Positions 54,401-60,498 of a DNA stretch of 64,000 bases are shown one piece after another (the first letter of the stretch is position 1; each line of letters begins with the position of its first letter). The notes beneath the pieces are model-generated. The model ran no database searches, was not told the DNA's origin, and worked only from the letters and a program-made list of their open reading frames with translations. The DNA is taken from contig CP066681.1 of NCBI GenBank assembly GCA_016432265.1, forward strand, positions 186,001 through 250,000. Direction: 5' to 3'. The position numbers and the translations under genes are program-made. This DNA comes from Micavibrio aeruginosavorus. Lineage in GTDB: Bacteria; Pseudomonadota; Alphaproteobacteria; Micavibrionales; Micavibrionaceae.

Positions 54401-55537
54401 ATCAGCGACAGCGCCTTCATCACCGTCGATGCGAACGATATCGGCACCGGGTTTGCCGGATTTGTCGGCGGGAACGGTATTGATGTCCGCAACGTCTTCG
54501 GCATCGATATCACCAACAATATGATCGGCACCTTCGTCCAGGACAACGGTATTTATGTGAACCCCTCGAATCAGGTTCTGATCCAGGGCAACAACATAGA
54601 TGGCGTGGGTCAGAACGGCATCTTGCTCAACGGTAATGATCAGGTACGCGTGATCTCGAACGTGATCAGCAACTCCGGTGCGCGCGGCCTGTTCGCTTCG
54701 GGGCCGGATAATGTTTACATCTTCCTCGAAGATAACACGTTCACCAACAACCCGATCGGCGCCGAATTTGAAAGCGGCGAGATCGATCTGACCGGTTTGG
54801 CCAACACCTTCAATGGTGGCGACATCGCTCTGCGATTTGCTCCGGCCCCAGGTAAGTTTGGGTTCGCCCCGATGAGCCTGACCGGCAATACGATCGGCGA
54901 GACTATCTTTAATGGCCAGACCACTTACTATGTCGAGCTTGCCAACGGCGCCTTCTTCGCCCCGGGCGCGCCGACGCTGCTGGATGGTCTGAATGCCACC
55001 TATGACGGGTTCCGCCCGTCGACAGTGGGGGGCGTTTTGACCCAGGCGCAATACGATGCGATTGAGGCCAAGATCTATCACTTCAACGACTTGGCTTCTC
55101 TGGGGCTGTTCTTCTTCGGATTTGTGCCAGCGGAGATCGATCAGGAAGACATCTTCCGTAACATTGCCGGATTTAACCCGCGTAACGGCGGTCTGAACCT
55201 GACAATTACAGGCCTTCCCACTATTCCAGGCTTTGCCGGAAGCGCCGCCAGCTTCCTGAACAGCATTGCTCCGGCTGCTGGTGGTAATGCGCAGGGCGGT
55301 CAGAAACCGCAACGCTTCTCCAGCCTGGTTGAGCAGCTAGCGAACATTGCTCCGGCTGCCGGCGGTGACGCGGCAGGCGCCGCTCCGGCAGCAGAAGGCG
55401 CTCCGGTTGTGGGTCGCTCCACATGCTGGGGCGATGCGATGGCCGCAGCGGGTGCAGGCGGGATCGTAAACATGAGTTATGACCTATCCCCGGATACGGC
55501 ATTAAGCGATGCAGCGGCTTGCCAGTCGGGCATATGA
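48479..55537 (+). CDS. Giant TpsA exoprotein: FHA-type secretion domain plus long NosD-like beta-helix
   Basis: A 2352-residue exported protein from ATG 48479. A long N-terminal signal region (KRKRKALLTSTALAAAGLMALTAQAQA) precedes a TPS domain of about 300 residues containing FNQQGVIFGADSVVNVG (the N-P-N-G-I-like motif) and APSVINNGVISAKLGEVALASG. From roughly residue 790 to 2080 there are dozens of right-handed beta-helix turns of the NosD/PbH1 type, N-x-V-x-x-x-G-x-D-G-I-x-V-x-N-S, strikingly rich in Asn, Asp and Gly. This is unlike typical filamentous haemagglutinin bodies. The C-terminal 350 residues are a different globular part with two NSIAPAAGG/ANIAPAAGG repeats and a Cys-containing end. 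No toxin domain is apparent. Likely a surface fibre for adhesion or calcium binding. Confidence 0.92.
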   Translation: MTATKSNIASQSAVTTGKRKRKALLTSTALAAAGLMALTAQAQADNWTDHEILTGSTAVDTSVANTTNILQSTDFVKARGSGDIHNGWTVNVAQPSASAKYVLYDVKGDATQLLGTLNANGEIYIFNQQGVIFGADSVVNVGAIVASTGSISDEDIMNGDGKLVFQNVDTGASITLNGSVTVAEAGLAAFVAPSVINNGVISAKLGEVALASGNKVTLDLYGDNLVEIAVDDKVANGLIENKGVIDAEAGTVYMAAQTAKEAVDTVINMRGVVSASSASVQGGKIVLSGGKKGKVVVEGAIKADGAIGGGSIDVRGQDIEVAESAFISADATQNGDGGAAVVFADNVAIINGRMSARGGALSGNGGFIETSGLELGVSGTANVDVSAANGLGGLWLLDPLSIVISDSMGSTVNVGGSDYKNIYTGTIEATLLGGNVTVQTGAPGAFGSSFSLLDGGFFTPDNNAGDIRLRDGIDYIGGAARTLSLIAHRDILLENNADINNYGGGNLSVDLQAQRDIIVNSGSVVDTNGGNVNFTAGDDIELHENIYTNGGSASFTADDRFEMDNVAINTSNGNVNVVADEFILDTGSGQRINAGSGTISIARESNGSIGLGGASGDMEISQFELNKMTAAALVIGRQGTMGHDTSIRVEDANLTAFNTVTLNTRRNDSSGNEYIRFYGDNTSKALVVNADDNIELRDDATLDAHGDVTFNANTNGLSDGDFVMRENSRLTMNGYDLHTNALRTILEDDSVIDGEGGDINLYNTRTFFSDDLNSVRTAGTGTITLQQNNGGSIQNAVNALANSGAGRNTVNVGPGTYNESVTVSDANVSVLGTGATVNPNSPGFHVTGDNAVISGFVINSASGLDGYGVWVDGADNATISNNTINNSAQSGIQFTNAVVGLATGNVINNSAGTGIGGQNVGNMQVVGNVVNNAGDDGIGIGNSAGTIIRSNVINSAFDDGINLTNSLNAVIGGASSASANVISGTDAGFHHDGINVESSVNTDIAWNVVNNSSWDGINVYASTGTDILNNTVNTSYRSGVTVGGSTSTLIQNNTLNGNWGGFWLAGNAGMNVVGNLVNGATGWHGAYVDGGSNITLNDNVIYNTAGDGVEANNVSGLVVVNNKIGMNAALVSQGAGNIAGEGVDVNNSPSAVIAGNWITGFVTNGVSVNPSPGSVISANIITGGANGIVVDNSDNVTVASNQLNGQSAYGVWVHNGSDASVVAGNTVTSGAGSMGVRMSGGDNHQVLGNIVNGGLYGIVLTWTGSNNTVAGNIVGQTTGTSSNSIYVYQNTGTTNVLGNRVYNAGWDGIQIFNGIGFVTLSANEIRNTTGASGIAILDHNGDALVDNNLVDGADRLGIYVQRSDGLTVSNNRVNDTGREAGWWTSGIHLEGADNTVVSGNRVTNTNNGGDGIHVGGAGNFAAVTTSGNVISGNVVYRTAGDGISVDDSNGVAVIGNKIGTNAANVTQGNNNIGRNGIVANNSNNALIAGNRVRETVLNGIFVDPSDDVEIANNNVAFSGTNGIYLLDGNRGYIHNNTVDESGQDGIKVDNNSDVRVHDNNVDDSGDSGIEVWNSFNADIVGNDVSDSDGDGIELGNSNWADVRNNNVEDSGDDGIDVDNSDDVDVNNNNVDNSDFNGIEVTNSNDAEVGGNTVTRAGVDGINMENGDDGWIHNNVIRGTAGGFFASGVAGAGRDGIHVDDNDGVLIEDNLIQGGNGGLFSSGGVGAGRNGIHVVNSFSADVLDNTVTGGSGWIFGPAGAGAGQDGIFASNNAFSDIRWNDVSDTGDDGIDIRNSVGVDVVGNATDDTGGDGIQLRNSAFADVLFNDVDDAGDDGIDVENSAFVDVNSNEVHDTDENGIEVTDSFDADIRNNHVGRTGGDGVFASNIAFGDIRNNYIHNTWDDGIDVRNSFGVDVVNNETSGTFGDGIQVWGNLFADVINNRVRFAGDDGIDIENNFGSEISGNDVDFVARNGIEISDSAFITVDANDIGTGFAGFVGGNGIDVRNVFGIDITNNMIGTFVQDNGIYVNPSNQVLIQGNNIDGVGQNGILLNGNDQVRVISNVISNSGARGLFASGPDNVYIFLEDNTFTNNPIGAEFESGEIDLTGLANTFNGGDIALRFAPAPGKFGFAPMSLTGNTIGETIFNGQTTYYVELANGAFFAPGAPTLLDGLNATYDGFRPSTVGGVLTQAQYDAIEAKIYHFNDLASLGLFFFGFVPAEIDQEDIFRNIAGFNPRNGGLNLTITGLPTIPGFAGSAASFLNSIAPAAGGNAQGGQKPQRFSSLVEQLANIAPAAGGDAAGAAPAAEGAPVVGRSTCWGDAMAAAGAGGIVNMSYDLSPDTALSDAAACQSGI
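53080..54420 (+). repeat. Degenerate tandem repeat region of tpsA
   Basis: The most regular part of the gene: units of about 66-72 bases (22-24 residues) encoding turns such as D-D-G-I-D-V-x-N-S-x-x-V-D-V-x-x-N-x-V-x-D-T-G. The DNA copies are diverged but still recognisable, so slippage or unequal crossing-over could change helix length. Confidence 0.65.
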
Positions 55538-55558
55538 TAGCGATAAGTAACAACCAGA

Positions 55559-55586
55559 AGCCCCGCTTTCCAGCGGGGCTTTTTTA
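55559..55586 (+). terminator. Rho-independent terminator of tpsA
   Basis: Stem AGCCCCGC (55559-55566) and GCGGGGCT (55573-55580) with a six-base loop and a T run. Confidence 0.88.
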
Positions 55587-55599
55587 TTGAAGAGGTGCT

Positions 55600-56784
55600 C
55601 TAGTCTAGCCCGACGCGGGGCAAGAGCAGCCAATACCGCCCGGTCGCTTTCATAAGGCCGGCATTATGCTCGGCGTCTTCGCCATAACCCCAGAAGTAAT
55701 CGCCCCGGATCGGCCCTTTGATCGCTCCGCCTGTATCTTGCGCAATCACCAGCCTTTGCAGACGCTCAATTGTGGGAATCGGCTGCAGAATATCAAGCCA
55801 TAGTGGCAGGCCATAGGGGATCTTGGTACGATCAACGGCCAGCGAGCGACCGGCAGTGAGCGGCACGTTCTGCGCGCCTAGCGGGCCTTCCTCCTTTATT
55901 TCTTTGAAGAAGATATAGGAGGGGTTCAGATTCATAAACTCTTTCGCCTCCGAGGGGTGTGATTCAAGCCACGCCCGGATGGATTGCATCGAAACGTCTT
56001 CCTTGACCATTAACCCACGTTTCACTAGTTCCCGCCCGATAGCATAGTACATATGGCCGTTCTGCGCGGCGTAGCCAACACGCATCTCTCCACCATCGTC
56101 CAGCAAGATGCGGCCCGATCCTTGAATATGGAGGAAGAAAGCGCCAACCGGGTCATCTACCCACACCAGGGGCCTGGCAGCCAGAAGCTTCCCTGTCTCA
56201 ATCTCGGCGCGAGTTTCATAAGGTTTGAGGCTGCCATTCACAACACGGCCTGCAATACGCTGCCCTTTCAAGGTTTCGCGAAAGTCACCTAGTTCAACCA
56301 TGATCAGGTCGTCGGGCCGTTGCAAAAGCGCAGTCTGATAAGGGCCTCCTGGCGCGCGCGACCCTTTCAGGGCGGCCTCGTAGTAGCCGGTGAACAGGCC
56401 GTGGCGGTAGTTGCCAGCTGTTGCCTCGTAGGGGGTGAAGTAGAATTCGAAGAAAGCGCGCGGATTATCGAAGGCTCCTGGCTTCAATTTTCCGTTCTCA
56501 ATACGGCCGCAGGCTCCCGACCAGCTTCCTGCCGAGAGGTTCCATACGGGATCGCCAAAAGGCTTTTCCGGGTCTTGCGTCATGATTTTACTGCATGAAC
56601 GGCCAAGCGCTTCAATGGCGCCGCTCAGATCGTCGTTGCCCCATCCGGGCAGGTCACTGAAGAGCACAGGGCGTACAACAAGGGGCGCATCTTCTGGGGC
56701 ATAGCGTGATGACGGTTCTGTTGTGGCGCAGGCAGACAGTGTCAACAGGAAGACAAGCAAGGATGGAAGGATATAGTGTTTCAT
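55600..56784 (-). CDS. mltA: Membrane-bound lytic murein transglycosylase A
   Basis: A 394-residue lipoprotein from ATG 56784, lipobox LTLSACATT. It has the MltA domain (LFTGYYEAALKGSRAPGGPYQTALLQRPDDLIMVELG, GSGRILLDDGGEMRVGYAAQNGHMYYAIGRELVKRGL) and the 3D domain with the catalytic Asp in AQDTGGAIKGPIRGDYFWGYGEDAEHNAG. It cleaves peptidoglycan strands to anhydromuramyl products. It lies 57 bases after the Tim44-like gene, a common alphaproteobacterial pair. Confidence 0.95.
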   Translation of the reverse strand: MKHYILPSLLVFLLTLSACATTEPSSRYAPEDAPLVVRPVLFSDLPGWGNDDLSGAIEALGRSCSKIMTQDPEKPFGDPVWNLSAGSWSGACGRIENGKLKPGAFDNPRAFFEFYFTPYEATAGNYRHGLFTGYYEAALKGSRAPGGPYQTALLQRPDDLIMVELGDFRETLKGQRIAGRVVNGSLKPYETRAEIETGKLLAARPLVWVDDPVGAFFLHIQGSGRILLDDGGEMRVGYAAQNGHMYYAIGRELVKRGLMVKEDVSMQSIRAWLESHPSEAKEFMNLNPSYIFFKEIKEEGPLGAQNVPLTAGRSLAVDRTKIPYGLPLWLDILQPIPTIERLQRLVIAQDTGGAIKGPIRGDYFWGYGEDAEHNAGLMKATGRYWLLLPRVGLD

Positions 56785-56841
56785 GCCGCAAATTGTGCCC
56801 TGAAAGCCTGTTCGGTTCAATCCCGGATATCTTCACGAAAA

Positions 56842-57552
56842 TCAGGCGTCTGGCACCGTTCCTCTTGCTTTGTCGTCGGCGTCCTCATCGCTGGTCTCAA
56901 TCAGGAGCCAGCCTGGCTCGCGCGATTTTGTATCGCGCACGAAAGTCCAAACGTCTATGGTCTCTGTAATACGATCCGGATTGCCGTGCAGGATCATATC
57001 GGCGGCGTCGCGCAGTACATTGGTCTCGTCGGCGACAAAACGCACAGTGACATAGGCATCGCGCCGATCCATCTTGGCTGCGATAATTTCCGACTTGCGA
57101 ATAGCATGAATCTCAACGCTGACTTTCTGCCCTGTGGACTCTCTTTCCTGTATGACACTCAGGAAAGCTTTGTACACCGGCTCTGCCAGCAAAGGCTTTA
57201 ACGTTTCGCGATCACCGCGGGCAAAGGCCTCGACGATCATGACGAAGGCATCCTGAGCCCCGCGCAAAAAACCTGAAACTTCGAAAGCGCGATCAGCCCG
57301 GCCGACATCAAGCAATCCCGCTTGCGCGGCTTCGGCAATAGCCATGTTGCGCTCCAGCGCGGGCCCGGGGCCGGGTTCCAGACCGGTTGGTCCAGCGGCT
57401 GGCGCAACGCCTGTCTTGGCCATGTCTTCAGGGGGGCGGGTAAAAGGGTTAGGGCGATCACGCTCGTCGCCGTGGCGGGTTCCCAGAATATTGCGCAGCC
57501 AGAACACCAGTCCGGCAGCCACGATGGCATATATCAAAAGGTCTGCGGGCAC
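56842..57552 (-). CDS. Tim44-domain membrane-anchored protein
   Basis: A 236-residue protein. An N-terminal helix (LLIYAIVAAGLVFWLRNILG) anchors it. A Pro-rich linker precedes a Tim44/MBA1-like domain (FLRGAQDAFVMIVEAFARGDRETLKPLLAEPVYKAFLSVIQERESTGQKVSVEI, DAYVTVRFVADETNVLRDA, ITETIDVWTFVRDTKSREPGWLLIETSDE). In alphaproteobacteria this family is the likely ancestor of mitochondrial Tim44 and may help protein export. It is divergent from fxsA-secB, both also linked to export. Confidence 0.92.
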   Translation of the reverse strand: MPADLLIYAIVAAGLVFWLRNILGTRHGDERDRPNPFTRPPEDMAKTGVAPAAGPTGLEPGPGPALERNMAIAEAAQAGLLDVGRADRAFEVSGFLRGAQDAFVMIVEAFARGDRETLKPLLAEPVYKAFLSVIQERESTGQKVSVEIHAIRKSEIIAAKMDRRDAYVTVRFVADETNVLRDAADMILHGNPDRITETIDVWTFVRDTKSREPGWLLIETSDEDADDKARGTVPDA

Positions 57553-57647
57553 GTTGTTCTTATCCTCTATGAACTGCTATAAACAGCTTAACACACTTCA
57601 TATTCTAGAGTGCTGTGTTTCCTCTACAAGGGGTATGAGAGAAAAAG

Positions 57648-58079
57648 ATGACATTTTTTGCCGCCCTTATTTTACTGCCGTTGATAGAAGTCAGCCTGTT
57701 TATTGCTATCGGCGGTGAGCTTGGTATTTTCCGTACCTTATTGCTGTTGGCGGCGGCTGGCTTTGCAGGAGGATTTATCCTAAAAACTCAAGGACTTAAC
57801 ACGATTTTAGCGATGCAGGCTGTTGCCCGCCGCGGTCAGGTGCCGCTGCAGCAGATGTTCGATGGGTTCTGTTTGGTACTGGCGGGGGTTCTTCTGATCC
57901 TGCCGGGCTTTTTTACCGATTTTCTTTCATTCGCCTTGATGGTGCCGCCAATACGTGCGCTCTTGCGTCAGGAACTGATCCGGCGCTATGGTTTGCCCGA
58001 AATGACGGCGGCCGATGAAAGCGTCATCGATGCGGAGTTTCACAGGATTGACGTAGAAAGGATTACAAAGGATGAATGA
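57648..58079 (+). CDS. fxsA: FxsA family membrane protein
   Basis: A 143-residue protein with three hydrophobic segments (FFAALILLPLIEVSLFIAIGGELG, LGIFRTLLLLAAAGFAGGFIL, and FDGFCLVLAGVLLILPGFFTDFLSFALMVPPIRALL). The G-x-x-L-x-x-P-G-F-x-T-D motif is the family mark. In E. coli it limits exclusion of phage T7; the physiological role is unclear. It overlaps secB by 8 bases. Confidence 0.93.
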   Translation: MTFFAALILLPLIEVSLFIAIGGELGIFRTLLLLAAAGFAGGFILKTQGLNTILAMQAVARRGQVPLQQMFDGFCLVLAGVLLILPGFFTDFLSFALMVPPIRALLRQELIRRYGLPEMTAADESVIDAEFHRIDVERITKDE

Positions 58080-58602
58080 CGATATTGCCCAAGGCATGAC
58101 GGACACGGAAGCGGTGGCGCACACAGCGCCCGCACAAGCGTTGCCTGTGATTTTCCACGCCCAGTTTGTACGCGACATTTCCTTTGAGAACCCCCAGCCA
58201 GCCTTGCTGTATGAGGTCAAAGGGCTGCGTCCGGCTATGGATGTGAATTTCTCGATCGAATGCGCGCCTGTAAAAAGCGAGCAATACAAATTCATGTATG
58301 AAGTGCAGTTGGGCATCAAGGTACGCGCCCGCCGCGGTGACGACATAGCTTTCCTTACAGAGGTTTTGTATAGCGTGCTGGTGTCCATGGACGGTGTGCC
58401 CGAAGAGCAGCATCATCCCCTGCTTTATATTGAAGCGCCCCGCTATGCTTTCCCGTTTGTGCGCATGATCATCGCCAACCTGACGCAAAATGCCGGTATG
58501 ATGCCTTTGTTGCTGGCTCCGGTTGATTTTCGCGCCCTTTATATGCAGCGTTTCGGCGAGGAAATTCGTAAGAGCCAGCAAGCGGCTCAAGGGGTGGCCT
58601 AG
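58072..58602 (+). CDS. secB: Protein-export chaperone SecB
   Basis: A 176-residue SecB: HAQFVRDISFENPQPALLYE, SVRARRGDDIAFLTEVLYSVLVSM-like central strand, EAPRYAFPFVRMIIANLTQNAGMMPLLLAPVDFRALYMQR. It keeps precursors unfolded for SecA. Translationally coupled to fxsA. It ends 4 bases past the start of the convergent O-antigen-ligase gene's stop. Confidence 0.96.
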   Translation: MNDDIAQGMTDTEAVAHTAPAQALPVIFHAQFVRDISFENPQPALLYEVKGLRPAMDVNFSIECAPVKSEQYKFMYEVQLGIKVRARRGDDIAFLTEVLYSVLVSMDGVPEEQHHPLLYIEAPRYAFPFVRMIIANLTQNAGMMPLLLAPVDFRALYMQRFGEEIRKSQQAAQGVA

Positions 58603-59834
58603 TCCTCTGTCAGACGCAGGAGGGCGCACAGGTAAAGCAACAACGTCATCAAACCGAGCCACCAGCCTTGCCATAGGCCATAACCAACGGCAGCTACTGC
58701 CATTGATGCATAAAGCGTGGCCAGCTCCGTTCGCATAGAGCGAATGTTCCGGCTTTGATGTATGCTATCCAGTATTTTCCCAAGGAGCGCGCAAGCGCAT
58801 AGAGCGCCGATTAACCCAAATTCAATCCAGATCTGCAGGGCAAAATTATGCGGATGTAAAACGGTGGTGCTGCGGTAGTAAATCTGCGCAGCGTTGAAGT
58901 TCTCAATATTGCGGGTCGCTTCTATACCATAACCGAACCAAGGCTTCTCAAGGATGTGCTGCGCTATGAACGACCAAATCTCCAGCCTTTCGGCGGCGTA
59001 AGAATGGGAAAAGAAGCTGCCTAAAGTTGAATTCTCGAGCGCTTCAACCATATCCAGCATATTGATGGCCAACAAAGGCGACCAGAGCAACAAGGCGGTC
59101 GTTAGCAGGAACAATACCGGCTGGAACCAACACCGGCCTGCCGGGGCGCAACTAAAGAAAATCAGACCGCAGACAAAAGCCAAGACGGCGGACTGTGATT
59201 GATTCAGTGTGAAAACCAGAAGGGATAGCAGAACCAAAGCGCCGATCTCGGCAGTATGCCGCCGGCGTTTCAGTATGGCCAGTGCTGTAAACAGGCACAA
59301 TGTTGCGGTTACCGCAGGGCGGTTCAAGGCAGCGCTGTTGGCAAATTCTCCTCTGGGGATATGATTGAAAAAACGGTACAGCGGCATATCAAACAGAAGC
59401 TCGATGTAGATGAGGCTATAGCAGAGCGCGACGCTTGCGGGCACGAGCCACAACCAGCGCGTTACCGTGGCGCGATCCAAAGCGGGAATTGCCGACAACC
59501 CCATAGTGGCGGGGAACAGAACCAGACAAAGTTTCCCTGCTCGCTCCAGGCTCTCTGCGGGGTCAACCGACCAGAGGGCGCTGGCCGCGGCCAGGAAAGT
59601 AACCGCTCCGGCGCTGAGCGTCGCGAGTCGGTGCGGCCGCGGCCAGCGCCTGAAAGACAGGCCTTGCCATAGGTACAAAAATAATCCCGCAAAGGCGGGC
59701 CCGTAGGCCAGAAAGCGCGGGGCTACCACGGCCATAACAGGCAGGAACGCCAGAATTAGCACAAAAACAAAGGCGGCTTTTTGTTCCGCCTTGGTTTCCT
59801 GGCAATTTAAGCAGAAGGAATCCGTTCTTTTCAC
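58599..59834 (-). CDS. O-antigen ligase / Wzy-type polymerase family membrane protein
   Basis: A 411-residue protein with about ten hydrophobic helices and the Wzy_C pattern: QSQSAVLAFVCGLIFFS, then the periplasmic loop RLEIWSFIAQHILEKPWFGYGIEATRNIENFNAAQIYYRSTTVLHPHNFALQIWIEFGLIG with R-x-x-I-W, G-x-G and H-P-H-N. By family it should join O-antigen or a similar glycan to a lipid or polymerise repeats. No other glycan genes are close, so it may be the orphan LPS ligase. A Cys-containing N-terminus (SFCLNCQETKAEQKAA) is odd. Confidence 0.85.
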   Translation of the reverse strand: MKRTDSFCLNCQETKAEQKAAFVFVLILAFLPVMAVVAPRFLAYGPAFAGLFLYLWQGLSFRRWPRPHRLATLSAGAVTFLAAASALWSVDPAESLERAGKLCLVLFPATMGLSAIPALDRATVTRWLWLVPASVALCYSLIYIELLFDMPLYRFFNHIPRGEFANSAALNRPAVTATLCLFTALAILKRRRHTAEIGALVLLSLLVFTLNQSQSAVLAFVCGLIFFSCAPAGRCWFQPVLFLLTTALLLWSPLLAINMLDMVEALENSTLGSFFSHSYAAERLEIWSFIAQHILEKPWFGYGIEATRNIENFNAAQIYYRSTTVLHPHNFALQIWIEFGLIGALCACALLGKILDSIHQSRNIRSMRTELATLYASMAVAAVGYGLWQGWWLGLMTLLLYLCALLRLTED

Positions 59835-59840
59835 AAGAGG

Positions 59841-60161
59841 TCAATCCTGCTGTTCGGCGGGGTACCACTCAAATCCCATTTTTTCACGGGGGTCTGATTT
59901 GACGCCCGTTTCAGCGGATCCGGTGTGCGTATCTTGATCTTTGCCGGTAACCAGGCTATCTGCTCCCCCAGCCGCAGGAGCTATCCGGTTGAGGACATCG
60001 GCAGCGAAAACATCCTCTCCCGTTTCGTCTTCAGCAAGGGCTGCCGGAGTTTGGTTGGTAAAACGTTCGCCAAACTCGGTGTCGCTGGCGGCAAAAACCG
60101 GTGATGATAAAACGACGATCAGGAACGCCGCGTAAACTGGCAGAGAAAAGCAGGTTTTCAT
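59841..60161 (-). CDS. Small secreted protein with an IAPAAGG motif
   Basis: 106 residues from ATG 60161 (GAGG 8 bases upstream). Signal peptide KTCFSLPVYAAFLIVVLSSPVFAA. The mature part is acidic and likely disordered; it holds VLNRIAPAAGGADSLVTG, a phrase echoed twice in the C-terminus of TpsA. It ends with FEWYPAEQQD. The function is unknown. The gene lies 7 bases before the O-antigen-ligase gene and is probably co-transcribed. Confidence 0.7.
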   Translation of the reverse strand: MKTCFSLPVYAAFLIVVLSSPVFAASDTEFGERFTNQTPAALAEDETGEDVFAADVLNRIAPAAGGADSLVTGKDQDTHTGSAETGVKSDPREKMGFEWYPAEQQD

Positions 60162-60189
60162 GGCTGACACCTCATTCTAAGTTCTAAAT

Positions 60190-60315
60190 CTATAGATTCT
60201 GTAACGACTCCCCGGCATTCTCAATATCGCGGCCCATCCCCTGAATCGTGTTTGTGCAGCTTGATGTGGCACCGAGGGCTGCAATTAACATAAACAAAAA
60301 TAGAGCGCGGCGCAT
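60190..60315 (-). CDS. Entericidin-like small lipoprotein
   Basis: A 41-residue peptide from ATG 60315 (GGAAGG upstream). It is a signal peptide with lipobox TSSCTNTIQGMGRDIENAGESLQ, matching the entericidin EcnA/B family (C-N-T-x-x-G-x-G-x-D-I-x-x-x-G). In E. coli the pair is an antidote/toxin module; in alphaproteobacteria single copies are common and may be structural. Confidence 0.8.
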   Translation of the reverse strand: MRRALFLFMLIAALGATSSCTNTIQGMGRDIENAGESLQNL

Positions 60316-60498
60316 TAAAAACATCCTTCCCCTTGATTTTGCAGGAAAATTCCACATACCCCCCTTTTTAGCAAACCCACCGGAAAAAAACAAACGTTAA
60401 AGCCTCCTCGCTGTGGTGCGTTCTCCTCATAGTTGGCAAGGTGTGCGCTTCCGGGTAATGTCGGGTTACATTCAAATAAAAACAGGGAATTATATGCC

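Noticed and set aside
53080-54420. CRISPR array suggested by regular repeats
   Set aside because: The repeats are in frame, diverged and encode beta-helix turns; there are no conserved repeats with unique spacers.
49931-55312. Long minus-strand frames opposite tpsA
   Set aside because: They mirror the repetitive Asn/Asp/Gly codons of tpsA; the translations are low-complexity and have no known domain.
60190-60315. Complete entericidin toxin/antidote pair
   Set aside because: Only a single entericidin-like lipoprotein is visible, with no second copy beside it.
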